Shown: positions 47,340 through 60,624, counted from the stretch's first letter. The stretch is DNA of 64,000 nt from Salminus brasiliensis (GCF_030463535.1 NC_132880.1:28601987-28665986), one strand, 5' to 3'. Numbers and translations: made by a program. The notes: generated by a model from the letters alone, not told the origin.

Positions 47340-47530
47340 CTGTCATGCAAAAAACATTTCCCAGTTATTTCCAACTTTACAGGAAAAGAACATTTAAAAA
47401 CCTTCAATGGAAGTCAATGTAAAAAGATTGTAATTCCAAATCATGGACACAATATAAAGATGCAAAAGTCAAAATTGACACTAATAGAGATGCAAGGTTT
47501 TTGCAGGACAGCGATGATATAGAGACTTTT
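47340..47530 (+). repeat. Dispersed repeat, 'tggaagtcaatgta' family
   Basis: It contains ttcaatggaagtcaatgtaa, agagatgcaaggtttttgca and ggacagcgatgatatagaga. The same word set in weaker form occurs at 8.94–9.31, 51.35–51.55 and 61.99–62.13 kb. Confidence 0.65.
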
Positions 47531-47756
47531 ATGGAGATCAACCCATCAGTGTGCACACTGAAGAGCAACAGTGTTTAACTTTAACTCAGACAGCATGTTA
47601 TCTTAAACAGAAAGATTCCTGTTGTGGATAGCCTTTCTCCGGAGGAGGACTTCGTTTAAAAGGAGACTCGAGACCACTGTCCTTCAGTTGTAATAATGAA
47701 ACATTTTATTCCAATCAAAAGTACAGTGTGGAGAGAGTCTGCCGATTCTGGGTACC

Positions 47757-47757
47757 T

Positions 47758-47799
<42 letters not shown>

Positions 47800-47802
47800 A
47801 AT
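47757..47802. repeat. (CT)n microsatellite
   Basis: About 20 CT units. The homopurine–homopyrimidine tract could adopt a triplex structure. Confidence 0.95.
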
Positions 47803-49080
47803 ACCTTATGCTTGATACCCTACTATACGTCATATGCTGTTGGACTGTTCCCATATACAGGATGTCTGCATTTCTGTCTGCAGGATTCATCACCATTACT
47901 TACGTGACCTACGTGCTGAAGACACAGCTGGACCTCTTAACATCTCAGTTACATACATCCAAAAGTATGTCCAATCTACACAACATCTTGTGGTCATTCA
48001 GTTCATGTACAATTTTCTCACATTAGGTCTGGGAACGGATCACACTCTCCTTTCCAAGTCTATCCCATGGGCCTCACCATATTATACCTCAACTCCATAC
48101 CATTCCTTCAGGCCTATGAACAGTTGCATAGCCAATGAATATACTACATTACACACTACATGTCAGAGCTATGCTGTGTTCTTCCGGGCCTGGCACAAAC
48201 TGTGTTAAAATAGTAACACTAAACACGTGTTGTTAATTAACATCTTGTTTCAGAGAGTGAACTCTTGCATAGTAGATCTTATTTAACACACAGTACGAGA
48301 TCCATTCAGAGGCTTTAGCCCTATTTGGATTGGATTAGTTTGTCAGGGGGACGTCTGTAATGATAAAATTCTCACGTCCGGATGGAAATAATATTACCAG
48401 TGGTTCGAGTGAGTGAGTCTCTGGCCCGAATGTTGGCGTCGTGTTGTCACATGATCACATTCACAACAAATACATGTGCTCTGAGACTAAATACAGTGCA
48501 AAGGCAGAGGCCGAAATGCTTTACTTTTCCAATCTACCTGAAAAACATGGGGGGTCTATGTTCTAGTTACATAAACCAAGCATCTGGCATAAAACCAAAT
48601 CAGAATAAACGCAGCAATGTTTCAGAAGCTCCTCTCAGGTCTTTGGCTGTTTCTACTAAATGCACGACCAAAATGCATAGCCCTGATGCCTTCACAAACA
48701 GTTTGCTTTTCCTGCCAGAAACACATTAACTGAAGTTCCCCTGTGACAAACCCCTGATGAATTCATCATTCATGCTAAATCCAAACCTCTCCTCTCTGGG
48801 ATTAGACTAATGGTATTTCAGATATATCCCAAACATGAGATAGGAACGTCCCTCTTCATCAGTGTTTAAAGCTGTTGCCACATTGTGCCATTTTGTATTG
48901 TGCCAAATAACAAGATGAGATGACATTTATAAGGAGAACGTTTTGTGATTTCCCATCAAAGAGAGACAAACCCCCGCCAACCACATGACATCTAAAAAAA
49001 TACGGTTTCCTCAGAGTCTCCTAGGTAAGTACGTTTTTGTCAAGACATTTACAGCACAACAACTTCTCTTTGCATATCTT
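47803..49080. other. Intergenic with an unassigned 124-codon open frame
   Basis: The plus-strand frame at 47834–48208 encodes 124 residues with several His, Tyr and Cys residues. I do not recognise it. An overlapping frame at 47808–48026 is also open. The region could be a remnant of a mobile-element gene. No promoter or splice sites support it. Confidence 0.25.
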
Positions 49081-49084
49081 AGCT

Positions 49085-49235
49085 TAGAAAGCCGGGGTCA
49101 GAGCAGAGGGTCAGCCATGCTACAGTGCCCCTGGGGCAGAGGGGGTTAAGGGCCTTTGCTCAAGGGACCTGGGTATCGAACACATAAGTCTGTGATCAAT
49201 AACCCAGAACTCTAGCCACTGAGTCTCCTCCATCT
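49085..49235 (-). mobile_element. tRNA-type SINE, reversed
   Basis: On the plus strand it reads gggtcagagcagagggtcag, then gggttaagggcctttgctca and agggacctgggtatcgaac. This is the reverse complement of the fish SINE body seen at 24.0 kb. The head near 49200–49230 (ctctagccactgagtctcc) is the complement of the A-box region. Confidence 0.75.
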
Positions 49236-51345
49236 TCAGAGAAGGCTCAATATCTAGTTCCTTTTCATTCAACAGCATCACATGGTATATAAATTCTGCA
49301 AATATTGCATTACTACTCACAGTTTTGTTAGGAAGTAAAGGTATCATTCTTAAAATGTATAACAGCAGACAGACCAACCAGGAAATACTTTCGCTAGGTA
49401 AATACAACCGAGTGAGCTCTCCCATTGGTTATGTCTTTAGAACATGGATTAACTGCCAACACATCAGATTAACCACCTATATTATTATGAAGAGACCTGT
49501 GGTTCAGTGATGTCTTAGAACCTCGAGAATGTTACGAGTCATTTCCAGACTGGTATGGCTATGTCAAGAATCACTTTATATGGCAGACTGAATTCATCAG
49601 TGTGTTTTCCATTTTTGTTGCTCGAAAACCGGGGTGAATTTTTTTTTTCTATCTCACAAGGCTTCATTGCCACACCAGGCCTGGAATGTTGCTTCTGCAC
49701 TATATTACCTTGTTGTATAAAATCCTGTCATATTCCTCTACCATGTTGGTCCACACAGTTCCTTAATGTCTGAATATCCCTGTACCACTAAAGGACAGGT
49801 TTTACACATATAAATGATTTGCATGTGTGAACCCAATAAAAACAACAAAGAATTCAGTTCCCACAACATTTTGCATTACAAAACCCAAGGTGGCCGAATA
49901 CATGTTCAGAAGAAAAGTGACTTAACAGCATGTACTTTGCAAGTAAATGAAATAATCAGTGTTATTAATACAGTTCTTCATGTCTAATATGGCATTATGT
50001 TTAAAAATCTAAAAGCGTTTACTCTGATACATATGCAGTAATATAGAAAAGCAGGAGAGAGGCAATTACAAAAAAAAGTACAAATCCATCAACATTTTAC
50101 AATGGGACACAGAATGCATGAGCTTCTAGAGAGCAATCAAAAGTTATATTAGTTCAGAACAACAGAGAACGTCACTGTGGCTCCTTCTGAGTAACCTGGA
50201 ATGTTAAGAAACGTTCCCTTCCATTTTCCTGCAGCTGGACAACACAGAACCATTAACCATATTTACTGTCACTGAGTAACAGAAGAAATGAGGATGAATC
50301 ATGACTCACAGGAAAAAGTAACTTTTATAGAAACAAGCAAGAGCATAAAAACACTTCATGTGAAGTTGTTTTTGAAGCTTGCAGATTTTCTAAACTGAGA
50401 TTTGAATATGTAGCCATCTTCTCTTAATCTCAAAATGTCTAAATTCGATGTGTAGTTGGGGCTAACTGCCTGGTAAGATAATTGATGAGAACTATTGACC
50501 TTGTATTCAGTGTTCAATCCTGTGTTTTGTAATCACTGGTAGTTAATTGACATGTTGATGAAACTCTTTATCTATCTCTTTATTTTAACTCTTTCATCTA
50601 GGGTCATCAATACCACTGGGTATTTACCTATTTACCTATGCTGGCTCACTATGTGTTAAGTAGCAGCTTAAGAATGGAGAAATCTGTTAAAAAGGAGAGT
50701 CTACAACTAAACTAAATATGTCACTACAAACAATTGTACTTGTCCTTGATTGAAGATTAATTGTTATTTGTGGGTTCAGGAAGTATATTTCAACCTTATA
50801 CTATTTATATACTTCTATATAACATAATTTCTTGCATGGTGTTTCTTATGATGTGACAAAACATCACTGACTGAGCTGCAGCTTTCAGGCAGCAAAAGTA
50901 GCATGTGCTGGAATGTGTGCCGCTTATCAATGGTGAGATACTGGAGCACATTCACTGATTACAAACCTAAGGCAGGAAACATGGTGTGGTTGTCAAAAGC
51001 ATCTGATTTGATCAAGTTTAATTGAACATGGTGTCGGCTAACCTTGTTGGCAGGGAAAACTCCCTCACAGGAAGAGGAGGAAACCTGTTACTCTGAGGGA
51101 GTTTTCTTTTGCCAGTAAAGAAGGCCTATGTATCTAGCCCAGTTAACAGTGTCAGAAAAGCAAAATGTATTTATTTTAGTTGTTACATTTTACTGTGACA
51201 ATGCAGTGTAATACATTACCATTTAAAGCGTGTAATTACAATCCAGTTACTGAGTTTCTTTACTTGCATTATTCATGTCCTTAATGAGGAAATTCTGATT
51301 ATAAGCAATGCATATGACATCAGTTTAGTATACTGTCACTTTCAC
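49236..51345. other. Intergenic, nothing recognised
   Basis: AT-rich sequence with no supported gene, RNA or named repeat. A short self-complementary stretch (ccctcacaggaagaggagg … ctctgagggagttttc) lies at about 51062–51107. Confidence 0.4.
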
Positions 51346-51349
51346 TCAA

Positions 51350-51545
51350 AACCTTCAAAATGGCAACATTACAGAAGAACAAAAGTGTTTATTCAATAGA
51401 AGTCAATATAAATTGAATTAGATTGTTTTGATCCCTTAATCATTTTGAAGCATTGTATTCATCATAAAAATGACTACCAGATTCAAATTATGTCGATAAA
51501 ATGAAAAACTGCAAAAATAGAGATACAAGGTTTACAAAGTACACT
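51350..51545 (+). repeat. Dispersed repeat, 'tggaagtcaatgta' family, decayed copy
   Basis: It contains ttcaatagaagtcaatataaa, tcatcataaaaatgactacc and aaaatagagatacaaggttt, matching the 47.34 kb copy in order. Confidence 0.6.
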
Positions 51546-52644
51546 ATATTTCCATCAAGAACACAGTGACTAAGTGTTGCGTTATATAACAACTTGATTC
51601 TGATAAGCTGTTTTGTAGTATGTTGTATGTTTTTAGGCTGTACTCTTTAGAGAGGAAATACAAGTGCTGAGATTACATTTTCCAGGAATGTATAACCATT
51701 ACAGTGTAAAAGAGTCACGAGTCAATTGTAATGGATTACTCTTTTGAGTAACTGGTAGTAGAGTACCATTACTTAAGAGGTCCAACAGTATGACACACAA
51801 TGAAGTATATTAGGCTTAAAAAGATGCTACAGCAGCTGAAGAACTCTTGTATAAATCTAATCAATAACTACAACATACGTGACAGCGTTTTTGCTTAAGC
51901 CTCCAGCCGCCCCGCCCCCAAAGCAGATGAGGGCCCCTACGCAACCTGCGCAGAACAGCGGTGCAAGTGTGGTGGTGAACTGTCACATTTATTTACATAC
52001 CATCTGCAGGCAGAAGTGAAACATCTGCAGGGAAGACAGAGGTATCAAAAACAGGTCTCTTGTGGTGAGGAATATTTACTCATAATGAGACTGAAAAGAT
52101 GCACAGAGAATATAATGAGTTTGGAGAGAAGCAGTGGATATAATCAGGTGTGTAGAGAGGCCTTTACCAATATCTTGAGTAAAATTTTGCTTTTTTTGGT
52201 GCTTTAATGATTACAGTAAATGTAAAAGTAGCTTTTTTCAGATCTTTAAGGTCTAAAGACTCTCCTAAGACTCTCTTTGGATATTTGGATCCTTGTTCTT
52301 TACATTAATATGATAAAATGCCAGAGGTGTCACAAAACTAGATTCTAAATGAATGCAACAGAACTAAAAATTAAATATAAAAAAGGGAAAAGCTTAGTTC
52401 AAATTTCATTGGGAAACTGCAGTTGTGTTTTGGAAAATTGCAGCTCATTTTTTCAGTTATCAGTTTTATCCAGTAGGTCATCAGGGTTGAACTTCTGATG
52501 ACGTTCATCTGTGGGGCTACAATTAGGATGACTAAGATTTATTATTTTTAGGGCCAGATATAAACCAGAGCAAAAATGTACTTTTTTATGTAGTTTAACA
52601 CATTCAAATAAAACCTGCCTATATATGTGCCTTTTGGGATGAAT

Positions 52645-52828
52645 TGTGGATTCAGCATTCTGATCTCACTAATGCTCTTGTCACTGAATGCAATCAAATC
52701 CTCACAGCAATGCTCCAAGATGTAGCAGAAAGCCTTCCGTGGACAGTAGTGAGACAGATACTGCAACAAAAGCAGGATAAACTCTTTTTAACACCCTTGA
52801 TTTCAGAAATAACAATGAATCAGTAGTT
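52645..52828 (+). mobile_element. Non-autonomous Tc1-derived element, 3' part
   Basis: It contains tctcactaatgctcttgtca, ctgaatgcaatcaaatcctcac and caaaagcaggataaactc, matching 17.10–17.23 kb in order. The 5' half is missing. Confidence 0.75.
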
Positions 52829-54255
52829 GTTTTTATAGACTGTATGTCTTGGTGCAGATATTCATTGTTCTCCTTTGCATTGTTAAGTAAATGTGATAGT
52901 GTTTGCAGTGCTTGTTACACTAATCATATTTAGGTTGGAAAGCTTATCTATCTTATTTTAATTGACTTAGAACTGTATGAAATTAATTGTATTTCTATAA
53001 ATCCACCAGACACTTCAGTTAACACCATTTATGGAACATTTGTGGCTGAATTGTTCATGAATGGTTGGAAACAAATGTGTGCTCCAACACAGTTTCTGAG
53101 ATACTCCCTTGAACAGACAGCTGTATTCATCTTGCTCGAATAGTTTAGGAAAATATAAAGAAACAAGGTCAAGAAGATGTTAAATATAATAAATTGTGGC
53201 TCTTCCATATTTTAGGCATCATGAAACTCTGCACAACTGCATTGTTTTAGACTACTGAAATGCAGTGCAAAAATACAGATAAGGTTTTTGTTTTATTAGA
53301 AATGAGACAGAAGCGCTCATAAATAAAAAGCCAGAAGCTCTCATTCGTCTGCCACTGACCTCTACCTACATGACCATGAGACCAAACTTATCTTTTTGTC
53401 TTTTTCCCCTCAAAAGTAAACATGTTATTAAATGTCCTTTGTATCTACACTTAAGTTGTGTTGAGCCATTTTCTTACCACCCAAGCCCCTTCATTTTTTT
53501 AAGATCCTTCATTCATTGTTCATCCAAAAGCCCAATCTAAAGGCAATGGAAGAGTTTGTGTTGAACTAAATCCCTCTGATAAATCTTATCCCAGCTCTGA
53601 AAAGTACTTTAATGTGCTTTGCACTTCAAGAACACCAAAACCAATTCCTCCAAAATAAATCACCCAATGAGCTCCAAAAAATCCAATACATACTCTGATC
53701 AACTGGCCTGATAAATGGTAAGATAAGGAATCATGAGTGGTTTCAATGCCAAAGGCCGCATACATTTACACAGTTTGGACTGATGTGAAATTTCAGTTGT
53801 TTCAAGCATGTCTGGAAAGCTAGCAATACTGTAACCACCATACAAACGTGGTCAACAAACTATTCATTTTGTAGTCAGTTCACAGTTCAGATCAGTCACA
53901 CTTTGCTATCATTGCAGATCGTATGAGTCCACTTTACAATGATTTGGCCACTTTATCAGAAATAACAAACCATATACTGTGGGTGCACTTTGTATTTTAT
54001 ATGTCTACGGTTACAGACTGTACACCGTATGTTGGTCATGTTGCCTGAGCATGATGCATTCATAACATTACCACACCACACAACCATATTAATATCATGT
54101 TACTACAGTGCTAAGAAAGGACCACCACCCAAATCATTTCTGGTTTGGTGGTTTTCTATTGATAGCTGGGGTAGACTGGGTCAGTAAGTGAGAGTTGGGG
54201 CAACCTAAAACATTTTAGGTTTTTAAATTAATAACTTAAAAATATAATAATAATA
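52829..54255. other. Intergenic, nothing recognised
   Basis: AT-rich sequence without a supported gene or RNA. Short open frames only. Confidence 0.4.
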
Positions 54256-54260
54256 AATGC

Positions 54261-54714
54261 TTGTCATGTCTGTTTTGTTTACTGTTATGCCTGTCTCAGT
54301 TGTTTGTATAGCCTGCCCTTGTTTTGGTTTCTTGGCAGTTCTAGACCCTCCTGCACCTCAGTGTTCACACCTGTACCTTGTTCCTTGCCACGCCCTCTCA
54401 TTCCCTCCAGGTGTCCATCATTCATTCTTGTATTTATACCCCTGTGTTTCAAGCTTGACTTTGTCTGTCCTTGCACATTGTGCACCTGTTTGTGTTCCTG
54501 ATTTTGGTGTGTTCATGTCAGTCGACGGTTTGTAATTTTGGCCTGTTTTTGCCTGTTCAGTTTATGTTTTTAGGTTACCTTTTCAGTGTCTGCTTATCAC
54601 CTTATTCTTGTTTCTTTGTATCCTGCCGTGCCTTGTTTACTCGTGTCTGTAAATAAAATTACCTGCAAGTACGTCCGCTTCTGCCTCCCGCCCCAGCCAA
54701 GCCAACCCTGACAA
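54261..54714 (+). mobile_element. Solo LTR, Ty3/Gypsy type
   Basis: The 454 bp segment begins ttgtcatg and ends cctgacaa, giving the 5'-TG…CA-3' termini extended to a six-base inverted repeat. It has a TATA-like box (tatttatac, 54431–54439) and a poly(A) signal AATAAA at 54652–54657 followed by a C-rich R/U5-like region. The layout is that of fish Gypsy LTRs. No internal gag/pol sequence or second LTR is in the window, so it is a solo LTR. A clean target-site duplication was not visible. The Cys- and Leu-rich open frames across it are shadows. Confidence 0.7.
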
Positions 54715-56230
54715 GTATGCAGATCTGGTGGCTGAGGTGAGAGAGTGTGGGTGTCAGGCATATATTAGACCAGTAGTGATCGGATGTTAAATCTCTCTAG
54801 GTGTTAAATTTGAATTCAGAAGTAGCTGAGAGATCTAGTCAGTTGTGGATAAGCAGGGCTGAGGTTGGGTGGGGAAGGGCACTGTGTGATTAAATGTGCA
54901 GATGCAGCATGGTGGGAGATGTGAGGTATGCATTAACGGTGCCAGTGGGGCTAGGTATGGCCTTAGTCACAAAGGAGGCCAGTGTGCTTGTAGAGTTTTT
55001 TTTAGAGTAGATCTTTAAAGTGAGCTTAAAGGGGAATGGGTCTGGGACACCAGGCCTCACTGTTGAGCCTTCTGGAGGAAACATGGACTTGATAAAAGGA
55101 GGTGTCTGCCTGATGACTCTTATGAAGTGCTTGTGAGGAAGTGAGAGGGTTAGAATGAGTGCAAGGAATGGTCTGGGCTCTTTGTGTAACCCCCGTTATT
55201 AGGTTCTGGATGGTTTTTATCTCCACCTGTGCTATTTCACATTGTTCATCAATAGTCTTCAAGGTGAATCTGGAGAAATATCTGAAGACCAAAAGGACAT
55301 TCTACTTGAAACGGTTTAATTACTTAGTAAATCAGTGCTTCTTACATTAGTTCTCAGTAACCTTGAGACAATCCACATGTTTGGGCCCTACACGTTTTGA
55401 TCTCTGTGTTTCAAATTGAGTTGGAGCCAAAATCTGGACTCTCAGTGTGTGCCTATGGACCAATTTGAGAACCACTAACATCAAAGTGTACACCAAAGTA
55501 CGCTTATATCATATGGGTGTTTCTGGTAAGATGCCCACCCAAAGAGTGTAAGAACTTAGTAGTCTAGTTTGTTGAATGCAATGGCTCCATGTAGAACCGT
55601 GACAACTCACAGAACCATTCAAATGCTTAAATGGTTCTTGCCTGGTAAAATGGTTCATAGACAAGGAAAACGTATTTTAGATGTTTTATTTCAAAAGGCT
55701 TTGAAAAGAGCATGAAAAGAGTTACAGTTACTGTTACAGTCAAAGGCACCTCTCGGGACTGTATAGAGGCCCTTTTGCTGTACCTAATAAACTGTCAACC
55801 CAGCAAATGTCTGTGTAAATGCCTCCTATCACCCTTGAGAGAGAAAAGAGGGATCATATCTAACTGCTAGAAAAGTCAGCGCTAGATGAATCTTGATCGT
55901 CCAAACCCAGATGACCTACTGTTTGTGTTTCTCCACAAAGCATCTTGAAAAATCACTGGGGAGAAGCTGTTTTCTAACACTGTAAAAAAGTTAAATGTCT
56001 CCACTTCACGCAGACAAGCATTTAAGTGTGTTTTAGAGCCACTGTTTGGGTAAATAGCTCAGTAATAGCTCAAGCTTAAAAAACACGAATTATTATTACC
56101 AGAGTAAAACCACACTTGGATGCACTTGAGCAAGGAGCAGTACACATCTTCAATCATGTGAGTGAAAATTTAACAGTTTAAAAGCTTTATGGATCGTGTG
56201 GAAGTGTAAGCGCAGTTGTCTAGATGAAAG
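54715..56230. other. Intergenic, nothing firm
   Basis: No gene is supported. Words of the 'ggttctt' repeat family occur at about 55580–55660 (ggttcttgcctggtaaaatgg). Confidence 0.4.
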
Positions 56231-56243
56231 TGCGATGGGGGTT

Positions 56244-56264
56244 GGGGGGGGGGGGGGGGGGGGG
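56244..56264 (+). repeat. Poly(G) run of 21
   Basis: An uninterrupted 21-base guanine run preceded by gggggtt. Long G homopolymers are rare in vertebrate genomes and are error-prone in sequencing. The true length may differ. Confidence 0.85.
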
Positions 56265-56299
56265 CTGGTGTCTGCACCAGAAATGAATAATATTTCCTA

Positions 56300-57830
56300 A
56301 TGTAATTACCCTGTAGTGAAGGGAGATGGTATTCGATGCTAATGGAGCCACTGACTCTGTTTCCCTCTGGAACAAAACGCACCACATTTCTGCATAATCT
56401 GTCTAATCTTTGCATCAGAGAGAGCACTGCTTGTTTAGTGCAGGCAAATAAATTCACAGAGACTGTTAAAGCGTGTGGCCTTGGCGATATCATTAGCAAT
56501 GGACAGAGAGTTCTCTAAATGGCTTCATGTTGGAATGGAACTTGCATTATTAAGCCCGCTTTTTGGTGGAGGTTGGGAACATTGTTTTTGCCCACTTTGT
56601 CCCAGTCGTGGAAGACATTAAACTACGCGTCTCTGGTGAACATGACTGTCAGAGAAGCAAAGGTATCTGGGGGGGGGGGTCCCTTATCAAAAAATACGCA
56701 GCTGCTTGCTTTTCACGCATCTGAGAGACAATAATGAGTCACTTCAGTGAGGTAGCAGCAGCTGCACGGTGTCCACACTAAGTAATGAGAATTCACCCAC
56801 TCGCTCTCCACACACGGCTTAAAACGAGCCGCACCAAAAAGTGATTTACATTGACAGCATTCGTTATATACGAGCTGCAAAGAGGAGGATGCAGAAACAC
56901 TCAGGCCGAATGAACTGGGGCCTTCACAAAGTGCTGCAAGAATTAGATTAGGTGGGAGCTTTGCAAACTGGATTAAAAATAGCAAACGGTTACGTGACTA
57001 AATAGCATCGCTCAGACTTTAGAATGGCCGGCTTTAGGCCTTGGGCTTTGGTTGGAGTGAACATCCACACAACATGTAGCATGCTAGCTTCAAAAGCATT
57101 TTCGTCCCGTTCACCCTCTGACCAGATATAACCAGCTCCAAACCTTCAGATGTTGGTGCAGAACAAGAGCCCAAAGTCCAGACAGTTTACAGCACAGCCT
57201 GCTCTCTTCCAGTCAGCAATTCATTACAGATATCCCTCTCTTATGCTAAGGGCCCAGCAGAAATCATTATTTGCAGCAGCAATCCATCAGAGCAACACCA
57301 TTTAATTAACAAACGAATGGAGGTCCAATCAAGGGTATGATCAACAGTGTATGATTGGCATTATCTTAACCTATTGATGCGTTGCATATTAATGTGACAA
57401 AGACAGATTACTGGCACAGGTGTGTCAGCTTCGAGAAGGCAGAAGAGAATAAGATCAGACACTGTGCTACTGTTGCGCTTACATCTCGTCTTCATGGATT
57501 TCCTCCATTTACAAAGGTTAGCTGAGTGACAGATTATTGATCATGCATTGCTCGATCAATACGCTCAGCAAAAGTGAAATGGAGAAGTAATGGAGGTGCC
57601 CGAGTACAGTTTGTGTGATCTCTTATCGTTTCAATTGCCTAAGCTTGATTGCTTACACATATTTTACACATATTACTGATTTACCTTTAGCAGGCCTCGA
57701 TAAGAGCACTTCAGCCAAAACGAAAATGTCATCGCTATCAGATACATCTGTTGTAAAATGCCTACTGACCTTCTACAGCAGTGTCAAAGATGTCTCTAGA
57801 GCAAAGTATTCCTGGATAATCCCTTTCTGA
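56300..57830. other. Candidate conserved non-coding cluster
   Basis: The longest repeat-poor block of the desert. It has complex sequence with many ATTA/TAAT cores, for example the section at 57250–57560 with caccatttaattaacaaacg, gcgttgcatattaatgtgac and agattattgatcatgcattg. Open frames are short and on both strands, so coding is unlikely. It has the look of a developmental enhancer cluster. Conservation remains to be tested. Confidence 0.35.
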
Positions 57831-58925
57831 TAGTGTTGCTTAGAGGTGGAAGGAACACTACATACTGTGTGGGTTGGTAAAACTACAGAACAGGACAAAT
57901 TCCATTTTAAATGCTAGTTTTAGACCAGAATGCTACAATTAACTTTTTAGGCTTTCAGTTTACCATGCTTTGGTTGCATTATCACTGACGCACACCAGCT
58001 ACTACTACACACTCTGCACACCTGTAATTCTCAATGAAATGAAAGTGACTCTAAACAGTTAGGAAATGTGATGATTTTCGAATTTCTTTTACAGGCCAGT
58101 GCCCACAGCTAAAGTGCTGCAATGAATTGTCATTCAGAACATATTCCAGAAACAAGGGGGGTGTCAGGTGTACAGCAGCAAAGGAGGCATAATATCTATG
58201 CTCCACAGAGACGTAACCATTCAGGCACTAATCTACATGTTTAATTAGACCAAATGCCCAGCTGAGTTTTTGTCCATCAAGCAAGAAAAGAGCCCTGGTG
58301 AGAAAAAAAGGTCTCACAGTAGTTTTTAGTACAAAAGTGACCCTGGCGTTTATTAGATAGATTTCCTTAGATGTCCTCTCAGTTTGGGTTACATTTGAGG
58401 ATTAAATGAAAGTCCTCTGACGTATTTCCCAGGCCCTACAGTTTCTCTGTCATCGATTACAGATTTGGTTATTCCGTAAGCAGCCTTTGAATGTCCTTCC
58501 ATAGGTTAATGGTCTGCAAATAAGTATTTTTATAATCCCTGGAAAGCTGCACCAGAAAGGTAATTGGTTGCATGATTGCTATACTAGGAGGATAAAAGGT
58601 GATTCTCATCAACAAGTGCTGCATGAAGTGGACTATTTCACTAACAATTGCTGGCCACCCAACTAACATACTTCATAGAAATGGTACAGTGTTGGGCAGC
58701 AGTGGCCTAAATAAATATTCTACAGCTTCTATTGCTTCTATCACTGATGATCCATTTTCATTGATTCAGTTCTATTCAGTTTTACAGCAGACATGAGGAG
58801 GGATGACTTAGATGAGTCAAGTAATCCTCAGTGTCGGACCAGATAGTGATAGATAGGATACATGAAGACTAGTTTACAATGTAAATGAATGTAATGGTTT
58901 GATTAAAAAAAAACTAATTCAAACA
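57831..58925. other. Intergenic with a truncated SINE head
   Basis: The short segment at about 58691–58711 (gttgggcagcagtggcctaaa) resembles the tRNA-SINE head at 43.55 kb. Otherwise nothing was recognised. Confidence 0.4.
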
Positions 58926-58929
58926 GTTT

Positions 58930-59165
58930 TCTTCACAATAAAGGTTTTTGTTGAGTGATTCCATAGAATAACCACTTTTAGCTCCATGAAGAACCATATT
59001 TGTAATAGAGATGTAAGCAGGAAGAACCTTTAACCCTTTAAACAGCCTAGGGCCCTTTCCAAAGAATATCCCCACCAGCAGCCCCAACTACTGTAGTCGC
59101 TGTAGTTACTGAATAATACGCCTTAGTGTGTAATAAGCCTTTCTGTGTTAAGGGGCTAAATTGGT
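58930..59165 (+). repeat. Two adjoining short repeats
   Basis: The segment at 58930–59010 matches the 'ataaccactttt' family (43.32 kb). The segment at 59030–59165 (cctttaaacagcctaggg … ccttagtgtgtaataagcct) matches the TTAACCC family at 60.63 kb. Confidence 0.6.
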
Positions 59166-60624
59166 AGAGATACATTATGTAAAAGGTAAAGCTTTTAAAA
59201 GTTTCTTTACTCATACACATCTCTAATACAAACATGGTTCTTTATGGAACTTAACATGGTCCTTCTAGGACGTCACCCAAAAAATTATATTACTTTTACT
59301 TTTAAGAAAATACCTCAAATGTAGTAGATCAGCCAAGACATGTTCAACTTCTGTAGTTCTGTAGCTGGGACTGTGTCCAGTTTAATGTAACTGAGCAAAC
59401 ACATGCACATCAATAATACATAAACACCCACATGTTACATACATTAATTATACATTATTAATATATAACAGATAATGTGACAAAATGGTCAGTACACCAG
59501 TTTTTTGAGTGAACTGAAACACTCTCTGTCTTTTCTAATAACTTACCATGTTGAGTCATAAAGTGAAGAACAGTCAATAATTGTCAATAATTGTAATCAG
59601 TCACACACTAAATTAAAGTTGAAGCGCAAGTTTCTCGGCAGCAAGGCCATATAATATATATTGCTGGTAGTAAAAAAAAAACAAAACGTGTAATTTGTTC
59701 CAATCGTGTAAAATCTCAGGTGACATGGGCTGCTGCTGCTTTGGTGTAATGTTTGCAGAACAAAATTAAATAACCATTTCTGCTGATAGCTGCGGATATG
59801 AGAGGGATGTTTTTGCCTGGTTGATGGTGTAGTCGCACAGAAAACAAACAGAGTGCTCTGTAATTATGGTGGGCCATTATTATGAGTAAGTAAGAGTAGG
59901 TAAGACAAGGCTGTAGATGACTGTAATAATCATGTAAACTACATGGATGGTCTCTCTCTAGTACACTGCATATGTATATTATATTACGCTATAACAATAG
60001 TTTAACGTTTTTGTTCCTGCATACTTTGCTAGACATCAGTAGTACAGCTAGCTCATTTAGCCACAGTGCTAGAGTTATTTTATCCTAAATTTAAACATTA
60101 AATACAATGACCATATTTGAAAGGTGGGGACACTGCGTGCCCCTCACTCACAATGGCTCCCATGCAGGATGAGGCTTGAATTCAGTCCTCATACAATGGC
60201 AAAGTACAATGACTCTCCATTTTGTTTACATACAAAAAACGAGCATTCTCAGAGATGTGACCTGAAGTCTGCTGAACATTGTCATATCTGAATGACCTAT
60301 TAACTAATTCAAGGACTGAGGACATTTCAGAGAGTTTTGCTTTTAAAGACACATTTTCATGCTTTATTTCAAACTCTTGACATGAGCTTAGTGGGGTTTT
60401 TCAGCAGTTACCCGTTCCGTACTGATCCGTAGGACAAGAAAAGATGCCAAACAGAGCCAAATGGTGAAAAATAGGTTTAAGGAAACCACATCAAGGAAAA
60501 ACATCACCCAGCTCAAACCTTTAAGTCAACTTCTGAGTTCTGGTTGTGGGTTCACTGGGCTTTGAACTTTCACTCTTCTGATTCTGGTGTGAATGCACAG
60601 ACAGCTGAGCCTCTTCAGTTACTT

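Noticed and set aside
54257..54656. Cysteine-rich secreted peptides encoded by frames of 60–92 codons
   Set aside because: All lie within the LTR and reflect its pyrimidine-rich composition.
56170..56499. 109-codon minus-strand frame with a run of prolines
   Set aside because: The prolines come from the complementary strand of the poly(G) run. There is no homology or splice support.
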